From Sipunculus nudus (Eukaryota; Annelida; Sipuncula; Golfingiida; Sipunculidae), in the NCBI GenBank assembly GCA_026874595.1, contig CM049308.1, positions 39,726,527 through 39,790,526 of the forward strand: a DNA stretch of 64,000 nucleotides. The letters run 5' to 3'. Positions 20,750 to 33,510 of this stretch are shown in pieces. Every line of letters starts with the position of its first letter. Position 1 is the stretch's first letter. The notes below the pieces were generated by a model that made no database searches, was not told the DNA's origin, and was given only the letters and a program-made list of their open reading frames with translations. The translations under genes and the position numbers were made by a program.

Positions 20750-23500
20750 CTACAGAAAACAGACAAACAGGGTAAAATGTAGACATACACTTTATTACCA
20801 ATACTAACTGGAAATATAATAAACAAGTCAATATTTGAACATGTCTGTCTCACATACAATAAAACAATGAACATAATCATTTGGAGTAAATTTTGTGGTT
20901 ATTGCTGTGATTACTGATTTTAGAAGGGCAAGTAAACTTTCAATAAGGGCAAGTAAAAGCTAGATGTTACTTGCATTTGGGCAAGTACCTTCAAAAATTA
21001 ATGTTGAGCCCTGTTGATCAACAGGTATTTGAGGCTTTCATTTTCACATTTCTTCTAGAAGTTGCTGATGTTAACCACTTACCCGGAGCAGGTGACAGTT
21101 CCAAAATATGGTGGTTGGGCCAGCAAAAGTCATACCCATATTCCATATTGGGCCAGTGGGTTCAAAATAAACATTCACCATTGGACATTATATAAGTGAT
21201 TTTTATAGGGCTAGTAATTATTTATTTATAGGAAAGACAAAGCTAGATGTTACTTGCTCAACGGGGCCAGTATAACCAAAAGTTAATGTTCAGCCCTATT
21301 GATAAGCATAGTATTATATTAAAAGCTATGGTCATATCAGGCAGGTCCACAATGCAGGTGTCACTAGCAAATAATATGAGAAAAGATGCATTTATGATAA
21401 AGGTAGCACTGCTTAGAATATGAATGAAGCCCCAACTAGACAATACAATGGTGTTAGCTGACTCATATAATACGGTATTTTTAATCAAAGGCACTGAGAG
21501 GAACCAAGTGGAAATGTGTGTATGTATGGCACTAATAGAAACTAACAGGTTCTTTAAATAGCTGGCCTGACCTAAGATTGTGTGCCACTTTGACCTTATT
21601 CTGAGCCACTGAATATTGTTGGTTTAGCATATATATACCTCTTGTCATACAACCTGTGCACTCTGACATGATTTGAGGTCACAGGAAACTTTGCCTTTTA
21701 CAGAGTATTAAAAGTTTGGTATACACACAGACACTGGTATTATAAATCCTTTATCAGATTTCAACAGGGGATACTTCATTTGATATAAAACAGCATTGAC
21801 CTTTATCAGCTCTGCAGTAAATATTGCAAATCTGACTATATTCAGTTGTCATGTGTGACTGTCATTTGTATATTTACAGCCGTCTAAATGTTTATAGTCA
21901 TTCACTACTAAACTATGTCTATCATTAACTTAATATGGGGCAGTGTGAATCATGGTCAATGACTACCAATGTACAATACAAAGTGTCAACTGTCAAAGAA
22001 CAGCTGACATTGTGATGTATTTGTGGTATACATACAAATGCAGTCAATGCATTTATTATTGTAATGCTAGAGCTTTTTCATATTTTACTAACAAAAGAAT
22101 TATTCTTGAGATGAGCAAATAGTACATATAACTTGGAAAACATAGGTCACTGTGACCAAATTCCAAGTTTCTCAAGAAGATTTTTTTGTCCAGGACCTCC
22201 CTTGATCTAAATTTAGGAGCTTCTAGTTCAACTGGTTATGGTTTGTGCACTGTTACCAGACAGCTGGACAGATAATGGATAAAGAGTGATTGCTATATAG
22301 CTCAGATGACTATCAGTCAGCTAAGCAAAAAAAAGTACACCTTTGCTTTCAGTTTCTTTTATGTCTGTATTTTTAACTATTATTAAGAAAATGCAGATAT
22401 AACAAGATCTGTAACAGTTTCTTTTATCACTTGTTATCAGAGTATGTTTCCTTGTGGGACTGTTACCAATCACAAAAATCTGATAACCCAAGCCAGGGCT
22501 GTCTGGGTCTGAATACAGCTTTTTATTTAGCTGTATCTTAGATCATATTAACACAGCTGAATGCACACAGCCATTCAAGCAAATATTATACCTACAGGTC
22601 AAGCCAAGGGCAATGTTTGCTAGACACATGATACCTGGGGGTGTTAATGCTCATATAATGAACAGCATATATCATATATTAATACCAACCCTGTTTAGCT
22701 TTAGTGCATGTCAGAATGTCTGTATACTCTTGTATGCACATCTCAGCAGGTCTACAAATATACTGCAGAATATAAACATCTATCTAAGTAAATAGATCCT
22801 AGTCTCATCCAGCTTAAACTGGTCTAGACATGCTTATCACATTAATATTGAATATAATACAATATACAGAACATATCATCAGTTATCTGGGCAATAACAT
22901 AATGCTAATTAATCACTGTGTGTGTAAGCTATATCTGATATAATCATCAGATCAGGGTAAATATGCTGTGGACCAGATGTAACAGGTGCTTGCTAGAGTT
23001 ATTGTTACTGACAGACTGCATAAGGCATATATAATGAGTCACTCACAGTTCTATATTTAAACCCTATATTGCCCACAACTGTGTAAGTTTTAATGGATCA
23101 ACCTGTAGAAACAAGTATTAAACAATACAGCCAAACTGCTACCTCATATACAGGAACTGAGCTGTTTGCAAGTTGAAACCAGATTTCAAAATTCAAAAAG
23201 GTAAAAAAAAAAACTTAAGTAAAAACCACTCTAATACTCTACATTGTACTTAAAAACAACCTCTTTTGACAAGCTTGCAAACAGACTTTTTATGCCATAG
23301 GATTAGAATTAGCCTTGTCTTCTTTGACATCAAATGAAAAAGGTAGTGCATGACCACATGTAATTTGAAGAAAACCCTACAAACTTTCTTTCATACCCCA
23401 ACCAACAGTTAAAACCATCACATATGACACATTAATAAACATGCATTATTATGCTTTTACACTTTTTATTTCAGACCGCAGTAAATTCAACGAAACAAAA
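20750..23500. other. Intergenic or MINPP1 5' intron, no coding seen
   Basis: No protein-like frame. 20935-20995 and 21230-21290 share 'aagctagatgttacttgc' and 'aatgttnagccct', so it is an internal duplication. 22140-22330 carries a fragment ending 'agctcagatgactatcagtc', related to the repeat nested at 8605. Confidence 0.45.
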
Positions 23501-23507
23501 TACTCAC

Positions 23508-23740
23508 GATGTAAACCACTGGCAGCTCCCAAGTAAATGCTTCTACAGCAGGTCCAAATAACTGTTATGACTGGAGGTGATAATTTCTTTGTGCTTAAAT
23601 ATGATGTGATAAAAAGAGATATGATATCTGTCCCACATATATACATATTTTCCACTCGTTTCATTGGAGACCTTCGAAGATCATGCCTCCATGAATAAGA
23701 TTCTTTGGTCCATAAATAGTTACGCTAAACCTGGCCACCA
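23508..23740 (-). other. Possible 5' noncoding exon of MINPP1
   Basis: Ends on the minus strand at a consensus donor (CATC|GTGAGT, GT at 23506-23507), and the coding exon at 20749 starts directly after a good acceptor. That predicts a 5' UTR exon upstream. A frame starting at 23664 (MKRVENMYICGT) stays open to the donor. If spliced to 20749 it would be out of frame with MINPP1 and soon stop, so it would be an upstream ORF. The evidence is only splice-site quality and the promoter-like motifs at 23747-23772. Confidence 0.35.
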
Positions 23741-23746
23741 GGTACT

Positions 23747-23772
23747 GTTACCATGGTAACTATTGGACCAAT
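23747..23772. promoter_or_regulatory. Perfect RFX X-box palindrome plus paired CCAAT boxes
   Basis: GTTACCATGGTAAC at 23747-23760 is a perfect 14-bp palindrome matching the RFX X-box (GTTnCCATGGnAAC). It is followed at once by ATTGG (23762-23766) and CCAAT (23768-23772), NF-Y type boxes in both orientations. X-box plus CCAAT modules are known in promoters. It lies just upstream of the possible MINPP1 5' exon. Confidence 0.55.
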
Positions 23773-24690
23773 AAGCACCTGATGTTCCTACATCTGGAAG
23801 AACACTCAGCTAGTGTACTACATAAACAAGCTTTCTCTGTGCATGGTGTTGTATGCAGTATTATAATAAATACATCTACCCTAATCAGGACCATATTTTT
23901 GCATAACAGAATTTTCTTGTTATTTTTACAAAATGATTGATATCTAAATATTGTTCTCCACAAAATAAAGTCTGAATAAAGTATACATTTGACACATTAA
24001 CCCCTTTACTCTTATATGCACCAATAACCTTAAGTTACATCTTTTATAAGTTTAAACCTAATTTATCAGACCAATTACAGGTACACACATATTATCAATT
24101 TTTTCCTGTCGTATTCTCACCTTAGCTAATTCTAACAGCAGATGGATATCCTTAGCTGGCCACACTGTTTATCTTTTTATCTGACCATTGGCATGAGGTG
24201 AGAAGAAATGGTAATTACAGTAAAGCTTCACCTAATAGCCACTTCAGTTTAGTGACCACCTCAAAATAACTACCACTTGTTCATGGTCCTGATTATTTTT
24301 TGCTTTTATTATAATATCTCGCTTAGAAGACCACCTAAAAAATGTGACCACTTTATAGAGGTCCTACAGGTGGTTGCAATTTCCACAGCGAATGTACCGA
24401 TGGACACCAGATTGCAACGATTGCAGATGGCACCACCAGTCTTGAGTACAAGATGGAGGAGTCCAAGATCTATGAATATGCACAATTTCAGCTCGATACA
24501 ATAAATCACACCTAAGATTTGGCCTGTTATCTAAAAGACACCCAGGTTTGTACTGCACAGAAAGGTCACCCATCATTGTTACCTACAACTACATAGGTGA
24601 GGGAACAAGTATGCTGGGTTTCGGAAAGATCAGTCCAAGGGTCTCAGAGGAGACTCTGTTTTGGTGGATTATAACAAATAAATACTTAAT
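23773..24690. other. Intergenic, repeat fragments
   Basis: 24215-24380 resembles a pogo/mariner-like end ('acagtaaagcttcaccta...'), with direct and reverse 'agtgaccacct' phrases. 24425-24445 carries 'ggcaccaccagtcttg', shared with repeats at 30531 and 56285. No gene seen. Confidence 0.4.
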
Positions 24691-24694
24691 GACA

Positions 24695-25600
24695 TTGGAA
24701 AAAGCAGAAAAGACCATTACAGCCTGTAGAAAGTAGGTCAACACAGGTGGCGCCACGTGCAGGTCAAATCATTAAGCAGTCAAATGATTAATATTCCTGT
24801 AAAATTTGAAACTGAAGGCTGCCGCAGTTCCTCAGATATTTGGTTACAGACAATACATCATGTATAGAAATACATCAAGTTGTCAAATTTTGCAATCGAC
24901 AAGATATGAAGTTTTGTAGAGAAACCATCTTGAAAATGACTTGACTGAATTTATACTAAAATTATTCCCCTTCCTCTAAGGAACTGTTGACTATGATATG
25001 AAGGCCAAAATATTATTATTTTATGACATATCTTGGAAAAAGCAGAAAAGACCATTACAGCCTGTAGAAAGTAGGTCAACACAGGTGGCGCCACGTGCAG
25101 GTCAAATTCATATAGCAATCACATGATCAATATATCTGTGAAATTTGAAACTGAAGGCTGCAGCAGTTCCTAAGATATATGGTTACAGACTATACATCAT
25201 GTATAGAAACACATCAAGTTGTCAAATTTTGTGATCCACACAATTTGAAGTTCCGTAGAGACGCCATCTTGAAAATGACTTGACTGAATTTACACACAAA
25301 TTATTCCCCTTCCTCTAAGGGACTGTTGACTATGATATGAAGGCCAAAATATTAAAACATTAGGACTTATCTTGGAAAAAGTGGAAAAGACCATTTCGTC
25401 CCGCAGAAAGTAGGTCAACATAGGTGGCGCCACCAAAAGCTTACTTGTGCATGTCCATCCAATGATCAGTGATTCTGCTAAGTTTCATGAAGGTTGCTGC
25501 TTTGGCTGTTGAGATATTTAGTAACAGATGGTGGACAGTTGACAGTGGACTGTGGACGGCGGACGCTGCGCCATGGCATAAGTTCACAGAGTGAACTAAA
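24695..25600 (+). repeat. Three tandem copies of a ~339-bp repeat
   Basis: The phrase 'ttggaaaaagcagaaaagac' starts at 24695, 25033 and (with small changes) 25372. Each copy has 'aagtaggtcaac', then AGGTGGCGCCAC, and 'cttccctctaagg...ctgttgactatgat'-like sequence. The last copy runs into a terminus 'acggcggacgctgcgccatg', then 'gcataagttcacagagtg', which recurs in varied form at 18945, 32085 and 33450. Confidence 0.8.
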
Positions 25601-26358
25601 AATGGCAGAACATGAAGGAGTCTGAACTGCACACTTGCATGGAAAGAATCAGTCAGGGTTAATTAGGGAATGGAAATATGACAAAAAGATACTATAAACA
25701 TAATCTCAGGGTAGACATCTATCTGTGGAGAATTTCCAGCCGACTGGACCTATACTGATCAGGAAGCTGCTGGAATAACACAATTTTATGACCACACCCA
25801 AGTCTGTGAATTAAAGCAAGAATTACCACCATCAAGATACACTAGAAATGTTAGCCCAGGTATAAGCCAGCACCAAACTTGCTTCTAGCTTCAGGGACTT
25901 GACGCAAAATACACACTTGAATGAAATCTTCAGAATTCTTGGTAGGGAAAGTGTCACAAGGTTTGACTCATCAAAGATATTAAGACTATAAACCAAGTTA
26001 CTTTAGTCTTATACTTTCATCCGGTGGAGTAAGTCTGAGTGACACAGAACTGTGAGAATAATATATGTCCCTATTAATCTGAAAATTACACCTGTCAGGG
26101 GATACAAACGGAATAAGATCTGTTACAATGAGTGATGTGATCACTATGTATTCATAGTGGTAATAACAACCCTTTCACCTGTTGACAATCCATTAACCTG
26201 ACAACTCTGTCTGGGAGAGAACATATGTAAACTTTCATAATCACATGAATGTCTTCAGAGAGTTTGCCAGGATGAGATAGATGATGTTGATATCACCTGG
26301 TACATCCACAGTCTAGCTTTGGAAACCTGAGTAGACATACTATAAATATACACTGAGA
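25601..26358. other. Intergenic, nothing recognised
   Basis: No coding or repeat structure recognised by eye. Confidence 0.4.
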
Positions 26359-26764
26359 TACCAGATAACTGTGGATTAAAACAAGGTTTATGTGTAGCAC
26401 TCACTAACAGTATTACAGACAAACAAATGGAAAATGGAGAGAGGCATTAATAGAGTATATCCCCTCCTGCAACTTTGTTAATTGAGAGGGGATAATTAAA
26501 TGTCACTCAAGCATCGACAGAGGATTTGTGATGATTCCAAGGCATATCTGAGGAATTATCATACCAGATAACTGTTGATTAAAACAAGGTTTATGTGGAG
26601 CACTTACTAACAGTATTACAGACAAACAAATGGAAAATGGAGAGAGGCATTAATAGAGTATATCCCCTCCTGCAACTTTGTTAATTGAGAGGGGATAATT
26701 AAATTTCACTCAAGCATCGACAGAGTATTTGTGATGATTCCTAGGCATATCTGAGGAATTATCA
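26359..26764 (+). repeat. 203-bp tandem duplication
   Basis: 'ccagataactgt' begins copy one at 26361 and copy two at 26564. The copies are nearly identical through 'gaggaattatcat', with only a few differences, so the event is recent. No coding. Confidence 0.9.
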
Positions 26765-27974
<1,210 letters not shown>

Positions 27975-28683
27975 TATGCTATAATCCACATGTGTCTGTT
28001 TGTCAGGGAATTGTGTGTACAAGATACCTAGTTCAAGCAGAACTCAAATGATAATGTCAACAATATATTCATTCTATATTTCCAGTGCTTCAGGTTTATA
28101 TAATGAAAAACAGTTGATCCATTATCATATTACAGAGCAACAAACTAAATGTAGAAATGAAGAACTTTAAAGTGACAGGCCTATACACTGTCTGTCTACA
28201 CTTTCCAGTGCTGCACAGGTCTATACATGAACATAAGTAAGCCTCCTCTCAAGGACTGGGAGGCTTGTAGAGGGTGATGGTTTTAATTCTATATTCATAA
28301 TATTTAATATATGGGTAAAATTTTTTTTGTGGGTGGAACTTCTAATGACTACTGAGCACCCCCCCCCCCCCCCAATGATTTGTACAAATCATGTTTTTTA
28401 TGTGTGCTTTAGAACAAGCATCATAAACATATAGTCAGTGCAATGATTTATATGTACTACTAGTACTTTGTACCATACTACAATGTTGCTCAATTCCAAA
28501 TGTTTTTATGTTGGTCACCCACAGCTCTGATTAAACATGCAAACAATGTACAAACCTGTACATACTTGTTCATGAGACTTAGATATTTTTGTACCAAAAT
28601 CTATAAAATGCCATACACAGTCCTTATCAAATCCGTTATCTACAATGTTAAATGGACAAGAGTAGCTATACAGTGAGTCTTAT

Positions 28684-28813
28684 ATTGGGCTGACAATAAC
28701 ATCTATTGTATTTTGGGGCCAGTAGGGTCAGTTCTTGTTCAAAGCACTATTACAGGATGAGTAGATTATAGTATACCCATTGTGTACCATTAACCCTACT
28801 TACCATCATGCAA
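28684..28813 (+). repeat. 130-bp direct repeat, copy 1
   Basis: Nearly identical to 29878-30007 (both begin 'attgggctgacaataac' and end 'ccatcatgcaa'), with about two differences near the middle. The copies are 1194 bp apart. Confidence 0.9.
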
Positions 28814-29877
28814 GTGTAAACTTGAACAAATTACTTGGTCTAATTAGCACTGCCATCAAAAGAAAGTTTTGGACAAACTCTTTTAATAATAAATTATCAC
28901 AAGGAAATCCTAAATTTGGCAGTCTTAATCCGTAATCTGTAAATGCACATATGTAACATGGAGTCCAATTTGCTATGCAATCCTTTATTATAGTTTATGA
29001 CTCAACACATAAAATATGGTTATGAACATAAACTCATAGCTTGGATTAGTTTCACAAAGTTCAGACTGTACAAACCAGTGTTTTAAAACAGGGAATTTAC
29101 ATTAATTTCCAACTGAAAACAGGTCCGTTTCACCTGGACGCTGTTCAGATGGACGCTATAAAACTGGACACCGACAGCTGGACGCTATGAAAATGGACGC
29201 TGATCAGCTAGAGGCTATCCATTTAGAAGCTCTACCTAACACTGTGAGAATCATACAGAGATAATCATACAAAATAAAGCAATATTAATCCACCAACTCA
29301 ACCCACTGTTATTGGTTCTTAATATAATGCACTTTTGTCAAATTTGGAACCACAAGTTTCGGCCTATATCGACCGTTTGTGATGACGTACCATCAATGGA
29401 CGACCAAACAGGGAAATGAAATTGAACTGTGTCAGTAAAGATTTTTCTGCAAATGTGTGTTTTGTGTATTTTTTAAACCAACCAAACGTTCATCACGCAA
29501 TGATTTATAGTTTTCAAGGGCAATTGAACTGCATAAACCTGGGCAACTGGTCCGATCGGTACGCATTTTCAAGCTTGATATTTATGACAATAAGAACAAT
29601 TTTGTACGAGATAGAACTACTTAATATGGGTAACAATCATTGCTTTTTTCTTCGTTACAACAATTTTAATGCTTGGTAGAAATAGGCCTACGAAGCTTTC
29701 CAGCGGCATGATGTTGTAGAGGTTTAAGGTATATATAGGGAAACACAATATGACAAGAATAAACATACATGTGTATATACATTGTATATTGTTATGTTTT
29801 TTTTTTCAATGACTTATCCTTCAAAGATAATCTGATGTTGTTAGACACCAGTGCATACAAGATAAAAGTTTGACAAT
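28814..29877. other. Segment between 130-bp direct repeats
   Basis: Contains a 15-bp coding-like repeat (29134-29237) and an 87-codon frame on plus at 29416-29679 that resembles nothing I know and has no clear splice context. No TIR found just inside the direct repeats. Confidence 0.45.
29134..29237 (+). repeat. 15-bp tandem repeat with period-5 peptide
   Basis: Seven units of CTGGACGCTnTnnAn type (15 bp each, the third 14 bp). They translate as LDAVQ-MDAIK-LDTDS, then after the 1-nt slip LDAMK-MDADQ-LEAIH-LEALP. The third base varies more than the first two, as in coding sequence. No start, splice sites or long frame around it; possibly a decayed coding repeat. Confidence 0.6.
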
Positions 29878-30007
29878 ATTGGGCTGACAATAACATCTAT
29901 TGTATTTTGGGGCCAGTAGGGTCAGTTCTTGTTCAAAGCACTAATATAGGATGAGTAGATTATAGTATACCCATTGTGTACCATTAACCCTACTTACCAT
30001 CATGCAA
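29878..30007 (+). repeat. 130-bp direct repeat, copy 2
   Basis: See copy 1 at 28684; same orientation. Confidence 0.9.
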
Positions 30008-30013
30008 AAGAAC

Positions 30014-30350
30014 AAAAGACCCTCATTCGCACGAAATATGCACAAACATACAATGTTATCTAAACCATAACATGGTTGTTATTAAATTAGGTCCCCCTTT
30101 TATGGAAACATTTAATAAATATGAGAATTATTTCCATGAATTGTCATTAGGCGTCTTTCTGAAAAGGTGCATTCAGATGATGGAGTCTTTAATTTGCTAG
30201 ATATGATCAGCGTTCATTTTGATTCGCACGATATGAAAAGACTCTCATTCACACGCAATACGCACAAACACACAATATAATCTAAAACATAATATGGTTA
30301 TTATTAAATTTGGTCTCCTTTTTATGAAAACATTTAATAAACAAGGCCTA
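30014..30350 (+). repeat. ~222-bp tandem duplication, diverged
   Basis: 'aaagaccctcattcgcac' at 30014 and 'aaaagactctcattcacac' at 30235, both followed by 'acaaacanacaatnttatct' and a 'ttattaaattnggtc...aacatttaataaa' stretch. Confidence 0.7.
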
Positions 30351-30571
30351 CAGGCCTAATGCGAACCTGTGCATATGGAAATACACCATGCAGGTATAAT
30401 GCTTCAATGCTGGACCATTACTTTTCATGTATATGAACAATGCAAGTACTAACTATTTTGAATATGAAACAATTACTAAAAGATCACTGCTGAAATTCTG
30501 GCATGGGTGCACACAACACAAAAATGATTGTAGCTGGAACCACCAGTCTTGTATACAACAAAGCTATCAGA

Positions 30572-30940
30572 GATAATAATAATAATAATTTATTTTATAT
30601 AGCGTAAAACCACATATGTGCTCTAAAACGCTTCACACACATTCAATACTCATAAAAAATCATATCTAAATAGATAACATATTAGAACTTAAAACAGAAA
30701 ATATAAATACTGAAGAACTATGATGTACATGTATCACTAAGAAATGCACAGTCATTGGATAAAAAAATAAGTAGTTAAGGATCGTAAAAAACATTTACAT
30801 ACAATCATATGTCTCCCTAAAAAGATGTGTTTTCAATTGTTTTTTAAAACTTTCGAGTGTGACTGCAGATTTTAAATGTTGAGGTAGTTCATTCCACAAT
30901 CTAGGCCCCGAAACACTTAAAGCTCGTTCCATATACTCGA
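30572..30940 (-). mobile_element. 5'-truncated non-LTR retrotransposon (LINE) with RT C-terminal tail
   Basis: On minus, codons from about 30938 down to the stop at 30795-30797 read ERALSVSGPRLWNELPQHLK, then SFKKQLKTHLFRETYDCM. This is the conserved C-terminal end of LINE reverse-transcriptase proteins (A..GP..WN.LP..L.......FK..LK..LF). A short 3' UTR ends in an (ATT)n tail (30575-30592), as expected for such elements. Upstream of 30940 the similarity stops, so the copy is 5'-truncated and dead. It interrupts another repeat whose halves flank it (30505-30571 and 30941-31100). Confidence 0.82.
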
Positions 30941-31139
30941 TATATACATATGCCCAATTTCAGACTGATATATCAAACCCCTCCTGAGAAAACACAGGGA
31001 CACAAACTGTGCAAAAGTCATTGTAGGTGGCAACACCTGTCTTGTGAGCGAGAAAGCCATCAAAGACACATAGACAGGTCATTATATTAGGCCAATACAT
31101 CAAACTTACCTAGAGTCTGATGCATGGGGCTGACCAGGC

Positions 31140-33510
31140 TTAGGTGAGAAAGGCAGTTGCCCCGAGTGAACTGTGACAAATTGCTTGCTCAGGCTACTGC
31201 ACTGAGTGAACTCATGACCTGCACCTGGCTAGACTGAGTAAACTTTTGACCTGTACCTGGCTGCACTGAGTGAACTCTTAACCTGTTGCATAATCTGACA
31301 CAGTTGGCAGTCTGCCAAAGCTATAAATAGATCCAGGCTGAACTTTGGTGCCAAATCTGATGCAGTGGGCAGTCTACCACTGCTATAAATAGAATGCAGC
31401 TACTGCACAGAGTGAACTCCTGACCTTACCCTGGCTGCACTGAGTGAACTCTTGACCTGTTGCCTAATCTGAAATAGTAGCCACACCATTGCATAAGCTC
31501 TCAGATTGGCTCCACATGCCGCCCTGAGGGGCATGACACACATGAGGTGATCACATGATACTCATGAGTTGATCACATGCTACCTATGAGGTTATCACAT
31601 GGTGCCCATGAGGTGTTCACATGTCACCCATGAGGTGATCACATGCCTTGTGCTTGGCTGCACTGATTGAACTCTTGACCTATATCTGGCTGCACTGAAT
31701 GAACTCTTGATCTGTTGCCAAATCTGAAACAGTTGGCAGTTTCTCAACCTATTTAAAATTACAGACACAATCTTGGCCTGTTGGTAAATCTGTTTACACA
31801 TACTGAAAGACTTTGGCTAAAATACTTTTTAATCTTTTATATCATACTTGAACCATTCAAACAAACTTGTAAGATATGATATAAAAGATTATTTCTGTGA
31901 AATACTGAACAATTTGGCTTGACTGTTTCATCAGAGAAGATTTTTAAAGTTTTTAAAATTTTTTTCTCATTATAATCTAAGAAAATGCAGTTTTTCAGAT
32001 GGCTAATTTTTTACATTACATTTCATGATGCTAGCTCCAGTCTTTTTCGAATAGTATGGGTTAACTTACAGAAGATGGACTATGGACGCCGCCACAACAT
32101 CAAATTAGCTCACAGGCTCACTAAAAATTACTACAGATGCATATTGAATGCAAAATTATAATACAGATACATCTCACTGATGGCAAAATCTTGAATTAAG
32201 TTGAGTATGGATACCAATTATTTATAATCTATGTATAGCCGTCTTTATATACCCACAGAGAGCTGTATACCTGTGATTGTTAACATTGCCTGGTATGAAG
32301 TATATCTAAAATCATAAATCTACATTTTTTAAAAGCTTTTAAAAAACATTCTTGTCAATATTAACCATAGATAACCTGAAATCTGAAGGTCTAGAGGCAT
32401 GATGTAAGGGATGCTGATAAACTGGTGCTAGGCTACATGAATCTGCTTTACACAGCTACCATATATGGTAAAATGACTTAATTCAATCTTTATAATTAAG
32501 CCATAATTCATTCTTTTGAACCATAAAAGATAATCACTATAAGAATTATTCAGGGGACTATTCTTGTAAAATATTAAACAAATTGGCCTCAGTGGAGTCA
32601 GTCTAAAAATGTTTTGCAGGTTTATAACTCATATGGGAAAATACAGCAAAATGGCTAAGTTTAGCTACCCATAACTCAGCCAAAAATCACTGAACAAAAA
32701 CCATTTGAACAAACTTGAATTATCAACATCTAAGGATAATTAATGTGTGAGATTTAAGACTTTGGCCCAGTGGTTTTTGAGAAGAAGATTTTTGTAGCCT
32801 CTAAGCTAAAATGGGCTGTTATGGTATATGACTAAATTCAGTTTCCCATAACTTAGCCAAAAGTCACTTAACTGAGACCAGTTCAACAAACTTCAGAAAG
32901 CACTACCCTAGGATCATTTCTGTGCAATATTAAACAATTTGGCCATTTCGTTTCAGAGAAGAATTTATTTGTAGCTGTCAGTATGATACGGGCACTGATG
33001 ACCCCCGTACAAAAAAGGCCGATGCAGGTGGCGCCACCAATACCTCAATTTCAGATATGACTCATGTGACCAACATTGGCATAAAATTTAGTGATGATAG
33101 CCTAAGCCATTTCTGAGATTGTAATTTTAGTATGCTTTTTTGGACAGATGACTAAGTTCAACATCCTGTAACTCGGCCAAAAATCACTGAACTTAAACCA
33201 TTCGAACAAACTTGAGAGAGATTGTTCCAGGAATCATTTCTGTAAAATATTGGACAATTTGGCTGAACAGATTCGGAGAAGAAGATTTTTTAAGCATTTT
33301 TAGCTTTTTCCCTATAAAATCTAAGAAAATGCAGTTAGCGAAAAAATAAGCAAAATCCGATAGAGTTTTTTAGATGACTAATTTTATGCATAAGATTTTG
33401 TGATGCTAATTCTTGCCGTTTTCAAGATAGTATGGGTTAATGTACAGACGCCGGACGCCGGACGACGCCACACCATCGCATAAGCTCACAGGTTCACTAA
33501 AAATATTTAC
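31140..33510. repeat. Dispersed repeat, copy B
   Basis: Longer copy of the family at 14216-15480, same orientation: repeated 'ctgagtgaactcttgacctg', 'cagtctgccaaagctataaa', 'ccagtggnttttgagaag', and CAGGTGGCGCCACCAATACC near 33026. It ends near 33490 with 'gacgccacaccatcgcataa' and 'gctcacaggttcactaaaaa'. 31545-31650 has about five short units of 'catgaggtgatcacatg'. No coding. Confidence 0.75.

Noticed and set aside
29416-29679. 87-codon frame on plus
   Set aside because: No similarity to known proteins, no splice or promoter context, and AT-rich codon use like the surroundings.
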